A stretch of 64,000 bases of DNA from Corynebacterium sp. zg-331 (GTDB lineage: Bacteria > Actinomycetota > Actinomycetes > Mycobacteriales > Mycobacteriaceae), in assembly GCF_014267345.1 (NCBI RefSeq), contig NZ_JACMYD010000001.1:434001-498000 (forward strand), read 5' to 3'. Under the pieces are notes generated by a model. The model searched no databases and had not been told where the DNA came from. It was given only the letters and a program-made list of their open reading frames with translations. How positions within the stretch are numbered: position 1 is the first letter of the stretch; the number at the start of each line of letters is the position of its first letter. Shown here piece by piece: positions 1-6,375 of this stretch. Position numbers and translations under genes: made by a program.

Positions 1-426
1 GTGCGTGCCCTGGAGGTCATAGAGCTCACCGGCAGCCCCTATCAAGCTAGCCAGCCGCCGATCGGCGCACCGCCGCGCTGGAATACCCGCATCATCGGCC
101 TGGGGGCAGACTCCGAGTGGCTCAATCCGTGCATCGAGCGACGCACGGGAGGGATGTTCGAGGCGGGACTAGTGGCCGAGGTCGAGCACCTGGTAGCCCA
201 TCGCGGCTTGCGCCGGGATTCTACGGCCGGCCGGGCGATCGGCTATGCGCAGGTGCTCGACGCCCTCGATGGCCAGATGAGCTGGGAGCAGGCAAAGGAG
301 CGCACCACCTTTGGTACCCGGCGCTACGTGCGCCGCCAGCGGTCGTGGTTTCGCCGAGACCCCCGGATTCATTGGATCGATGCGTCCAGAGACACCGTCT
401 CCCAGGCGCTAGAGTGGCTGGGGTGA
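1..426 (+). CDS. miaA: tRNA dimethylallyltransferase MiaA, C-terminal part (5' end cut by window)
   Basis: Only the last 141 residues are present; the ATP-binding N-terminus lies outside the window. The visible part carries the family's C-terminal signature: a segment with [17 protein letters not shown], then [11 protein letters not shown], and the basic [22 protein letters not shown] stretch (positions 287-360) that contacts tRNA. MiaA transfers a dimethylallyl group to A37 of tRNAs that read U-starting codons. Its stop codon overlaps the dapF start by 4 bp (GTGA), which suggests translational coupling. The GTG at position 1 is internal to the gene and is not its real start. Confidence 0.93.
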   Translation: MRALEVIELTGSPYQASQPPIGAPPRWNTRIIGLGADSEWLNPCIERRTGGMFEAGLVAEVEHLVAHRGLRRDSTAGRAIGYAQVLDALDGQMSWEQAKERTTFGTRRYVRRQRSWFRRDPRIHWIDASRDTVSQALEWLG

Positions 427-1235
427 GCACTCAAGAAGAACTCTTTTTCGCCAAGGGACACGGAACGGGAAATGATTTTCTTATTATTCCCGACGAACAT
501 GACCGCATCGATCTGAGCCCCGAGCGGGTAGCGCTGCTCGCCGATCGGCACCGGGGCCTGGGGGCAGACGGCATCCTGCGTGTGGTCCGCCGGGACCGGC
601 TGTGGTTCATGGATTACCGCAACGCCGATGGCTCCGTGGCGGAGATGTGCGGCAATGGTGTGCGGGTCTTCGCGCACTGGCTTTATTCCCGCGGCCTGGT
701 GGATTCCCCCTCCTTTGTGGTCGACACCAGGGCCGGCCAGCGGGAGGTGAAGATCCACGAGTCCACCGCGCGCCATGCAGTGGTATCCGTGGATATGGGC
801 CCGGTGCGGGTGGAGGGGCTCTCCACCGCGCGCATAGGTGATAAGTCCGTGGCGGGCTTGGGTATCAATGTGGGTAACCCGCACCTAGCGGCGGTGATCC
901 CCGGGCTCGACACCCAGGGTCTGTGCGACTGGCCACTGCGTCAGCCGGAGTGGGACGTGGAGTTTTTCCCCGAGGGCGTCAACGTGGAGATCCTCACCCC
1001 GCTCGCCGACGGCGCCGTGAACATGCGAGTCTGGGAGCGCGGGGTGGGCGAGACCCTCTCGTGCGGCACCGGCACCGTAGCGGCGGCCACGGCGGCGCTT
1101 GCCGACGCCGGGCACACCACCGGAGAAGTGACCGTGCGGGTGCCCGGTGGTGAGGTGAGCGTATGCCTCGGGGGGGAAACCACGACGCTGACGGGCCCCT
1201 CGGAGATCGTGGCTACCGGGACTACCTGGCTCTAG
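423..1235 (+). CDS. dapF: Diaminopimelate epimerase DapF
   Basis: This enzyme converts LL- to meso-diaminopimelate for lysine and peptidoglycan synthesis. The 270-residue length is normal. Both catalytic cysteines are visible: Cys76 in the EMCGNGVR motif and Cys214 in the SCGTGT motif. The N-terminal [11 protein letters not shown] motif follows eight residues after the chosen GTG start, as in relatives. I chose GTG at 423, which overlaps the miaA stop, because the longer open frame upstream only shadows miaA. It is convergent with the next gene. Confidence 0.95.
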   Translation: MSTQEELFFAKGHGTGNDFLIIPDEHDRIDLSPERVALLADRHRGLGADGILRVVRRDRLWFMDYRNADGSVAEMCGNGVRVFAHWLYSRGLVDSPSFVVDTRAGQREVKIHESTARHAVVSVDMGPVRVEGLSTARIGDKSVAGLGINVGNPHLAAVIPGLDTQGLCDWPLRQPEWDVEFFPEGVNVEILTPLADGAVNMRVWERGVGETLSCGTGTVAAATAALADAGHTTGEVTVRVPGGEVSVCLGGETTTLTGPSEIVATGTTWL

Positions 1236-1267
1236 GGATAGAAGCGAGGGTGAGGAGAGCGGCTTTC

Positions 1268-2014
1268 CTAGTGCCCTCCGCACCCGCAGGAACCGCCGCC
1301 CCCTCCGCAGCACCCGCCGCCGAGGGGTGCCTTCACGGAGGCCACCAGTACGGCCTTTCCAGCAATGATTTCGTCGCGCTGCGGTAGCACCGGGTTATCG
1401 GGTAGGCAGACGTCGAAAGGGAAGGCGGCGTCCACCGTGGCGTGAATGAACCGCTGCCCGGTCAGCTCCGAGGTGCGGTATTCTGCGTCGAGTACCCGCG
1501 CGGAGAACCGCGCCCCGGCATCCGGGGCCGTGCCGCCGGAGCCCTCCGCCACGGCGCGTGCGGCGTCGGACAACACCGTGCCCACTGTGTCGCCGGTGGC
1601 GTTCTCGTAGTCCACCGCAGAGGGATACACGACGGTCTCGATGCCCAGGGCGGTTACCGCGAGTGGCTGGAACTGCTGTTGGCCGTCCTCAGCCAACAGC
1701 GGCCCCTGGGCTAGGTTGCAGGTCACGGTGGCCAGGGCGTTGCCCAGGGGATCAACGATCTCACACAGGGCGACCACGTCGGTGAGCATATCCACGTGCG
1801 CGTAGGTTTGGGCGACGGACTCGAAGCCCGCGTAGGTGGCAAAGGGTTCCACCGCCAGAATGTTGATCTGGGCTCCGGAGCGATCCGCAAACTGGATCAG
1901 CTGCCCCCCGCGCACCTCCCCGGTCACCGAGAGCGCTCCGGAAGCGATGGCTGCTTCCACCGCGTCCTGCCACGTAGAAAAACCTAGGCCGATGCTTTTG
2001 AGATCCGTGCTCAT
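1268..2014 (-). CDS. Conserved corynebacterial protein of unknown function with Gly/Cys-rich C-terminal tail
   Basis: I do not recognise a named family for this 248-residue protein, although a gene at this place between dapF and hflX is typical of corynebacteria. The body looks like a soluble alpha/beta protein without signal peptide or membrane segments. The last about 20 residues are nearly all Gly and Cys with a terminal His (pattern GGGCCGGGGGSCGCGGH), a layout seen in metal-binding tails. It is read divergently from hflX and convergently with dapF, with no partner on its strand. A metal-handling role is inference only. Confidence 0.8.
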   Translation of the reverse strand: MSTDLKSIGLGFSTWQDAVEAAIASGALSVTGEVRGGQLIQFADRSGAQINILAVEPFATYAGFESVAQTYAHVDMLTDVVALCEIVDPLGNALATVTCNLAQGPLLAEDGQQQFQPLAVTALGIETVVYPSAVDYENATGDTVGTVLSDAARAVAEGSGGTAPDAGARFSARVLDAEYRTSELTGQRFIHATVDAAFPFDVCLPDNPVLPQRDEIIAGKAVLVASVKAPLGGGCCGGGGGSCGCGGH

Positions 2015-2062
2015 GGCTTATGACTCTAGCCTTTCGCGAGGAGTGTGGGACAATGGGCGGCG

Positions 2063-3562
2063 ATGAATAATCCAAAGGATGTCACCGCCTTTCGCGTCGA
2101 GAGTCTTTCCCGCTCCACCCCTGCGGGCGAGAGACAACAGCCCGGTCACCGGGAACCCACGGTGGGCGATCTCGATCTTTCCGAGCGCAATTCCCTGCGT
2201 CGGATCAACCGTCAGACCACCATCCACGCCGAGGAGCAGGCCGACGGCTACGAGGTGGAGTACCGCAAGCTGCGCCTGGAGCGGGTGATCCTGGTGGGGG
2301 TGTGGACCCAGGGCACCCTGGCGGAGGTTGAGGCCACCATGAACGAGCTGGCCGCGCTCGCGCAGACCGCCGGGGCGGAGGTCGTCGACATGCTTTACCA
2401 GCGCCGCGATAAGCCGGATCCCGGCACCTACGTGGGTTCCGGTAAGGTCGAGGAGCTGCGTGACGTGGTAGCCGCCACCGAGGCCGACACCGTGATCTGC
2501 GACGGGGAGCTCAACCCCGGTCAGCTCGTGGCTCTGGAAAACGCCTTAAACACCAAGGTTATTGACCGTACCATGCTGATCCTGGATATCTTTGCCCAGC
2601 ATGCCAAGTCCAAGGAGGGCAAGGCACAGGTCTCCCTGGCTCAGATGGAATACCTCATCACCCGCGTGCGCGGCTGGGGCGGCAACCTTTCGCGTCAGGC
2701 GGGTGGACGCGCGGGCTCGAACGGCGGGGTGGGCCTGCGCGGTCCCGGCGAGACCAAGATCGAGGCGGATCGGCGTCGGCTGCGCGCGGATATGGCGCGC
2801 CTGCGCAAGGAACTCTCCGCGATGACCACCTCGCGCGAGGTCAAGCGCTCCCGGCGCAGCGCCTCGCTGACCCCCAAGATCGCCATCGCGGGCTACACCA
2901 ACGCGGGGAAGTCCTCCCTCATCAACGCTTTGACCGGGGCCGGGGTGCTCGTGGAGGACGCGCTGTTTGCCACCCTGGATCCCACCACGCGCAAGGCGCA
3001 GCTGGCCGACGGCCGCTCCATCATCGTCACCGACACCGTGGGCTTCGTGCGTCATCTGCCCACCCAGCTGGTGGAGGCCTTCAAGTCCACCTTGGAGGAG
3101 GTGCTGGAGGCGGATCTCGTTCTGCACGTGGTGGACGGCTCCGATCCCTTCCCGCTCAAGCAGATCCAGGCCGTCAACCACGTGATCGCGGACATCGTGC
3201 GGGATACGGGCAAACAGGCCCCGCCGGAGGTGATCGTGGTGAACAAGACGGACATCGCGGACCCGCTGGCGTTAGCGGAGCTGCGCCACGCCATCGACGA
3301 CGCGGTGTTCGTGTCCGCCGCCACGGGCGAGGGCATCGGCGAGTTGGAATCGCGCATCGAGCTTTTCCTCAACACCCTCGATAGCCACGTGCTTCTGGAG
3401 ATTCCCTTCACCAGGGGAGAGGTGGTCTCCCGGGTCCACGAGCTGGGTACCGTGCTCGACGAGCGGTACACGGATACCGGCACCCGCATCGACGTGCGAC
3501 TGCCGCGCCGCCTGGTCGAGGAGCTGGGGGAGTTTGTTTCCGTATCTTCCCGAGAAGAGTGA
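2063..3562 (+). CDS. hflX: Ribosome-associated GTPase HflX
   Basis: HflX is a GTPase that binds the ribosomal 50S subunit and can split stalled ribosomes under stress. The N-terminal HflX domain shows the VDMLYQRRDKPDPGTYVGSGK segment, followed by the VRGWGGNLSRQAGG and LRGPGETKIE linker motifs. The G domain carries G1 GYTNAGKSS near residue 277, DTVGFVRHLP (G3) and NKTD (G4). I preferred ATG 2063 over GTG 2045; neither has a strong ribosome binding site, so the start is uncertain by a few codons. Length (499 aa) is normal for actinobacteria. Confidence 0.93.
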   Translation: MNNPKDVTAFRVESLSRSTPAGERQQPGHREPTVGDLDLSERNSLRRINRQTTIHAEEQADGYEVEYRKLRLERVILVGVWTQGTLAEVEATMNELAALAQTAGAEVVDMLYQRRDKPDPGTYVGSGKVEELRDVVAATEADTVICDGELNPGQLVALENALNTKVIDRTMLILDIFAQHAKSKEGKAQVSLAQMEYLITRVRGWGGNLSRQAGGRAGSNGGVGLRGPGETKIEADRRRLRADMARLRKELSAMTTSREVKRSRRSASLTPKIAIAGYTNAGKSSLINALTGAGVLVEDALFATLDPTTRKAQLADGRSIIVTDTVGFVRHLPTQLVEAFKSTLEEVLEADLVLHVVDGSDPFPLKQIQAVNHVIADIVRDTGKQAPPEVIVVNKTDIADPLALAELRHAIDDAVFVSAATGEGIGELESRIELFLNTLDSHVLLEIPFTRGEVVSRVHELGTVLDERYTDTGTRIDVRLPRRLVEELGEFVSVSSREE

Positions 3563-3660
3563 CTATGTGAGGGATTTATACGTCATAGATTTTCTTTAAC
3601 TGTCCCATCCTGCCAGGCAACCAACATCTGCATTTATGATATAAATCACTCTACCACTAT

Positions 3661-3689
3661 TTGCGGCGGTTCACTCTCGGTGATATCTT
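3661..3689 (+). promoter_or_regulatory. Candidate promoter of the small-peptide cassette
   Basis: TTGCGG at 3661-3666 and TATCTT at 3684-3689 are separated by 17 bp, about 60 bp ahead of the GTG at 3748. Just upstream, 3632-3646 is an AT-rich inverted repeat (ATTTAT-GAT-ATAAAT) that could bind a regulator. The rest of the 3563-3747 gap shows nothing else. The assignment rests on spacing and weak consensus match only. Confidence 0.3.
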
Positions 3690-3747
3690 TCTGTATGGGT
3701 AATTAAAAAGGTTACCAACTGGCTTTTGGCCTTCTGGAAGGTCGGTA

Positions 3748-3897
3748 GTGTTGAAGAAATTCCTTGCCGAGTTTCTTTCGGGCGTTGTCATATTGTCAAG
3801 CTTTGTGACTGTGCCCTCTGTGGCGCATGCTTATGGTGCCGTTTCTGATGCTGAAGCTTTTGAGTCCGTGGAAGAGTATGCCGAAAAAATGGAATGA
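3748..3897 (+). CDS. Small signal-peptide ORF, first gene of bacteriocin-like cassette (possibly the 5' part of one frameshifted gene)
   Basis: The 49-residue product begins with a clear Sec signal peptide: two lysines after the start, a hydrophobic core (about residues 9-22), and an AHA cleavage site near residue 28. The mature part would be only about 21 acidic residues. A good ribosome binding site, GGAAGG (3736-3741), lies 6 bp before the GTG. The stop overlaps the ATG of the next ORF as ATGA. An A6 run at 3884-3889 sits just before the stop. With one more A the frame would read straight into the next ORF through ...EYAEKNGMTIRQVW, so this may be the leader half of a broken or slippage-controlled gene. 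It is too short to be found by length alone. No named family was recognised. Confidence 0.55.
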   Translation: MLKKFLAEFLSGVVILSSFVTVPSVAHAYGAVSDAEAFESVEEYAEKME

Positions 3898-4313
3898 CTA
3901 TTCGTCAGGTATGGTATGAAGCTTCTAAGGAGCTGGAGCGGAGTGATCTTCCGAGAGGGTATCGTGAAGTGGATGGTGTTCCCATTGCTGAATATGCGGT
4001 AGGTGACGGTGGGGTTTTTGCTTTGCCGGCTCCTGCGGTTTTTGAGAATCGTGTGCGTGCGGGAATTGAGGGTAGGTCAATCTGGGTGGAGTATACTCCG
4101 CTGGAGCAACAGATGGCAGCTAACGGTAGCGTAGCTGGAATTGTGGCGGGTATTTGCCTTGCGGGGCCTGTTGCATGTGTTGTTTCTGCGGTTATTTCTG
4201 CTGCGTTGATTACCTATATTTCCACTATGGGGGTATGTCCTAATAGCCAACGCCTTGTTATGTACTATTCGTATAATGGGTTTGTAAAGAGGGATTATTG
4301 TGGAAACAAATAG
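3894..4313 (+). CDS. Bacteriocin-like peptide precursor with hydrophobic Gly/Ala-rich segment and four cysteines
   Basis: The 139-residue product has a polar N-terminal half and a Gly/Ala/Val-rich hydrophobic stretch (about residues 78-112). Four cysteines (88, 95, 115, 136) could form two disulfides. The tail after GVCPN is short and aromatic (MYYSYNGF). It lacks its own signal peptide, but the preceding ORF supplies one and overlaps it by 4 bp. Small size, hydrophobic segment, cysteines, secretion signal and a tiny membrane protein gene right after suggest a secreted antimicrobial or signalling peptide. This is inference; I do not recognise the family. The region is visibly AT-richer than its neighbours, hinting at transfer. 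Confidence 0.6.
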   Translation: MTIRQVWYEASKELERSDLPRGYREVDGVPIAEYAVGDGGVFALPAPAVFENRVRAGIEGRSIWVEYTPLEQQMAANGSVAGIVAGICLAGPVACVVSAVISAALITYISTMGVCPNSQRLVMYYSYNGFVKRDYCGNK

Positions 4314-4488
4314 GCGTTCTGCATTGAAGAGGGCGGTAATACCTATCCCCCTCATTCCCCTATGGTGGCTTCTTGCGGCGATAGATGTGGTGAGTGTTAA
4401 TTCCGGTCTATGGGTGACGGTATCAATGGTATTCATGTCACTATGTATTTTTCTTATGATGATTTTTGTCGGGAATGATCGTCGGTAA
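4300..4488 (+). CDS. Small two-TM membrane protein, candidate immunity protein of the cassette
   Basis: The 62-residue product starts with a basic N-terminus (TNRRSALKR), followed by two hydrophobic helices (about residues 13-32 and 37-57) and a charged end (GNDRR). GTG at 4300 overlaps the preceding ORF by 14 bp, so the two are probably co-translated. Small two-helix membrane proteins placed directly after a peptide gene are common as bacteriocin immunity proteins; that role here is inferred from position and shape only. A strong hairpin terminator follows at 4511. Confidence 0.5.
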   Translation: METNRRSALKRAVIPIPLIPLWWLLAAIDVVSVNSGLWVTVSMVFMSLCIFLMMIFVGNDRR

Positions 4489-4510
4489 AATTAATGCGGC
4501 AATCATCTAG

Positions 4511-4567
4511 AGGGTGGGGGTTGATTGCTGTGAAAAGGTAGTAATCAACCCTCGCCTTATGGTTTTG
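4511..4567 (+). terminator. Hairpin terminator of the small-peptide cassette
   Basis: Positions 4511-4529 pair with 4540-4558 over 19 bp, allowing a few G-U pairs, with a 10-nt loop. The sequence then becomes T-rich (GGTTTTGTTT, 4561-4570). It closes the three-gene island before the uraA promoter. Confidence 0.75.
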
Positions 4568-4572
4568 TTTAT

Positions 4573-4601
4573 TTGACGATATTCCGTACGGAAGAATAGG
4601 T
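4573..4601 (+). promoter_or_regulatory. Perfect 12-bp palindrome between possible -35/-10 elements upstream of uraA
   Basis: TTCCGTACGGAA (4582-4593) is a perfect palindrome. It sits in the 17-bp spacer between TTGACG (4573-4578) and a weak ATAGGT (4596-4601), an arrangement typical of repressor operators. No regulator gene in the window is an obvious partner. It could control uraA or be a leftover of the neighbouring island. Confidence 0.4.
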
Positions 4602-4660
4602 GTCGAAAAACCCCGCGCGGAAACCGCCGCTGGAGTGTGTTGTTGCGACCCTTGGTCTCG

Positions 4661-4666
4661 TATAAT
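4661..4666 (+). promoter_or_regulatory. -10 element of the uraA promoter
   Basis: A perfect TATAAT lies 40 bp before the first possible uraA ATG (4707). The -35 is poor (TTGCGA at 4643 is only 12 bp away; TGTTGT at 4638 has the right spacing). The predicted transcript start near 4673 fits either candidate uraA start codon. Confidence 0.55.
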
Positions 4667-4706
4667 CCCTACGCGTACAGCATTTTCTGGCAGATAGGTT
4701 CCGCTC

Positions 4707-6005
4707 ATGTCTTTTCGTCGAGGTGCGACTGTGATGAGGTGGGCCGTCCACGGCGACGGCAAGAAGATCCTGCCCGGAGAAGTAGTGGCCCCCGAGGAGC
4801 GCCTGAACTGGCCGCGCACCATCGGTATCGGCATGCAGCACGTCATTGCTATGTTTGGGGCCACCCTGCTTGTGCCCACACTCACGGGCTTCCCGGTGAA
4901 CACCACCTTGCTCTTCTCCGGACTGGGTACCATGCTTTTCCTCCTCATGACCGCCAATCGGTTGCCCAGTTATCTGGGGAGTTCCTTCGCTTTCAGCGCC
5001 CCGCTGGCGGCTACCCAGGGGGAGGGGATTGCGGTGCAACTCGGCGGGGTGGTGGTGGCCGGCCTGGTGCTCGTCGTAGTGGGGGTGATAGTCAAGGCGG
5101 CCGGTCGGGGCGTGCTCGACGCCGTGATGCCACCGGCCGTCACGGGAGCCATCGTCGCCTTGATCGGCCTGAACCTCGCCCCCACCGCCGCGCATAATTT
5201 TCAATCCCAACCGCTGGTGGGCGCCGTGACGCTGCTGAGCATCCTAATTTTCACGGTGGCCGGACGCGGTATGGTCGCGCGCCTGGGGATCCTCGGCGGG
5301 GTGCTCGTGGGTTGGATCTTTGCGGCGGCCACGGGTGCGCTTGCGGAGGGTGCGCGTGAGGCCATAGGCCGGGCGGCCTGGGTGGGAATGCCGCAGTTCC
5401 ACACCCCGGAGTTTCGCCTCTCCGCGATCGTGGTCACGCTGCCGGTGGTGATCGTGCTCATCGCGGAAAACGTGGGACACGTCAAGGCGGTCTCCGCCAT
5501 GACAGGGCGCAACCTCGATGATCGCGCCGGGGATGCCCTGCTTGCCGACGGTCTGGCCACCACGCTCGCCGGGGGATGCGGCGGCTCGGGCACCACTACC
5601 TATGCAGAAAACGTGGGCGTGATGGCCGCTACCAGGGTGTATTCCACCGCGGCCTACTGGGTGGCGGCGCTCACGGCCGTGGCCCTGGCCTTCATCCCCA
5701 AATTCGGGGCGCTGATCTTGAGTATTCCCACCGGGGTTCTGGGCGGGGCGACTTTTGTCCTCTACGGTCTCATCGGCATGCTCGGGGTGCGGATCTGGCA
5801 GGATAATGAGGTGAATTTTAATCACCCGGTGAACCTCATCGCCGCGGCGGTGGCCCTGGTGGCGGGGATCGGCAATCTCACCTTGAATCTGGGTTCGGTG
5901 GAGTTGGAGGGGATAGCCTGGGGATCGGCGGGGATCATTTTGGGCTATCCCATCTTGATGCGCCTTTACCGTGGCGTGGGCGAGGGCGCGGCGCAGCGCG
6001 CATGA
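4707..6005 (+). CDS. uraA: Uracil/xanthine permease family transporter (NCS2), UraA-like
   Basis: This is a 12-14 helix nucleobase transporter of the NCS2 family that brings in uracil (or xanthine) with a proton. It shows the conserved IGIGMQHVIAMFGATLLVP opening helix, the AENVGHVKAVSAMTGRNLDD segment with the family's substrate-binding Glu, and GGCGGSGTTTYAENVG with the second conserved Glu. Length (432 aa) is normal. The start may be ATG 4707 or GTG/ATG 4731/4734, which has a better spaced AGG; relatives would favour the shorter form. Uracil is the more likely substrate by resemblance to UraA. Confidence 0.88.
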   Translation: MSFRRGATVMRWAVHGDGKKILPGEVVAPEERLNWPRTIGIGMQHVIAMFGATLLVPTLTGFPVNTTLLFSGLGTMLFLLMTANRLPSYLGSSFAFSAPLAATQGEGIAVQLGGVVVAGLVLVVVGVIVKAAGRGVLDAVMPPAVTGAIVALIGLNLAPTAAHNFQSQPLVGAVTLLSILIFTVAGRGMVARLGILGGVLVGWIFAAATGALAEGAREAIGRAAWVGMPQFHTPEFRLSAIVVTLPVVIVLIAENVGHVKAVSAMTGRNLDDRAGDALLADGLATTLAGGCGGSGTTTYAENVGVMAATRVYSTAAYWVAALTAVALAFIPKFGALILSIPTGVLGGATFVLYGLIGMLGVRIWQDNEVNFNHPVNLIAAAVALVAGIGNLTLNLGSVELEGIAWGSAGIILGYPILMRLYRGVGEGAAQRA

Positions 6006-6008
6006 TAA

Positions 6009-6035
6009 AAGCGCCCCGCTCGCTGCGGGGCGCTT
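6009..6035. terminator. Bidirectional terminator between uraA and ptsH
   Basis: A perfect 11-bp stem (6009-6019 with 6025-6035, core GCGCCCCGC) with a 5-nt loop lies between the two converging genes. It has A residues on the left side and TT on the right, so it can serve both strands. Confidence 0.8.
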
Positions 6036-6047
6036 GGCATCGGGGGA

Positions 6048-6317
6048 TTACTCGGAATCCAGATCCTTTTCGATGAGGGCGGCGATCTTCTCCACGGCCT
6101 CGGCATTCTCCGAGGTCACGGTTACCTGGTCGCCCTTCTCGGCGCCCAGGGCCATGATCATGAGAGAGGAGGCGGCATCGGTCTCATCGTCCTCGTCGCC
6201 CCCGACCAGGGTGAGGAAGATGTCCTCGTCGTAATCGCCGGCGGCATCGGCGATGATGGAGGCAGGACGGGCGTGTAGTCCCACGGCGGAGCCAACGGTG
6301 ACGGTCTTAGAGGCCAT
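6048..6317 (-). CDS. ptsH: Phosphocarrier protein HPr
   Basis: HPr shuttles phosphate from enzyme I to sugar-specific PTS enzymes. His15 sits in the GLHARPA motif, and a serine pair at residues 50-51 (AASSLMIMALGA) matches the regulatory serine region. At 89 residues it has normal size. It is the last gene of a fruK-ptsF-ptsH series on this strand, with its own ribosome binding site (AAGGATAATC before ATG) 58 bp after ptsF. Confidence 0.96.
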   Translation of the reverse strand: MASKTVTVGSAVGLHARPASIIADAAGDYDEDIFLTLVGGDEDDETDAASSLMIMALGAEKGDQVTVTSENAEAVEKIAALIEKDLDSE

Positions 6318-6375
6318 GATTATCCTTTCTTCCGCGTCCTTGGGGCGCGGCGGGGATCGAAAAATGCTCAGTAAC

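Noticed and set aside
3563..4706. Prophage or insertion-sequence remnant in the AT-rich island
   Set aside because: No transposase, integrase, terminal inverted repeats or target duplications were seen.
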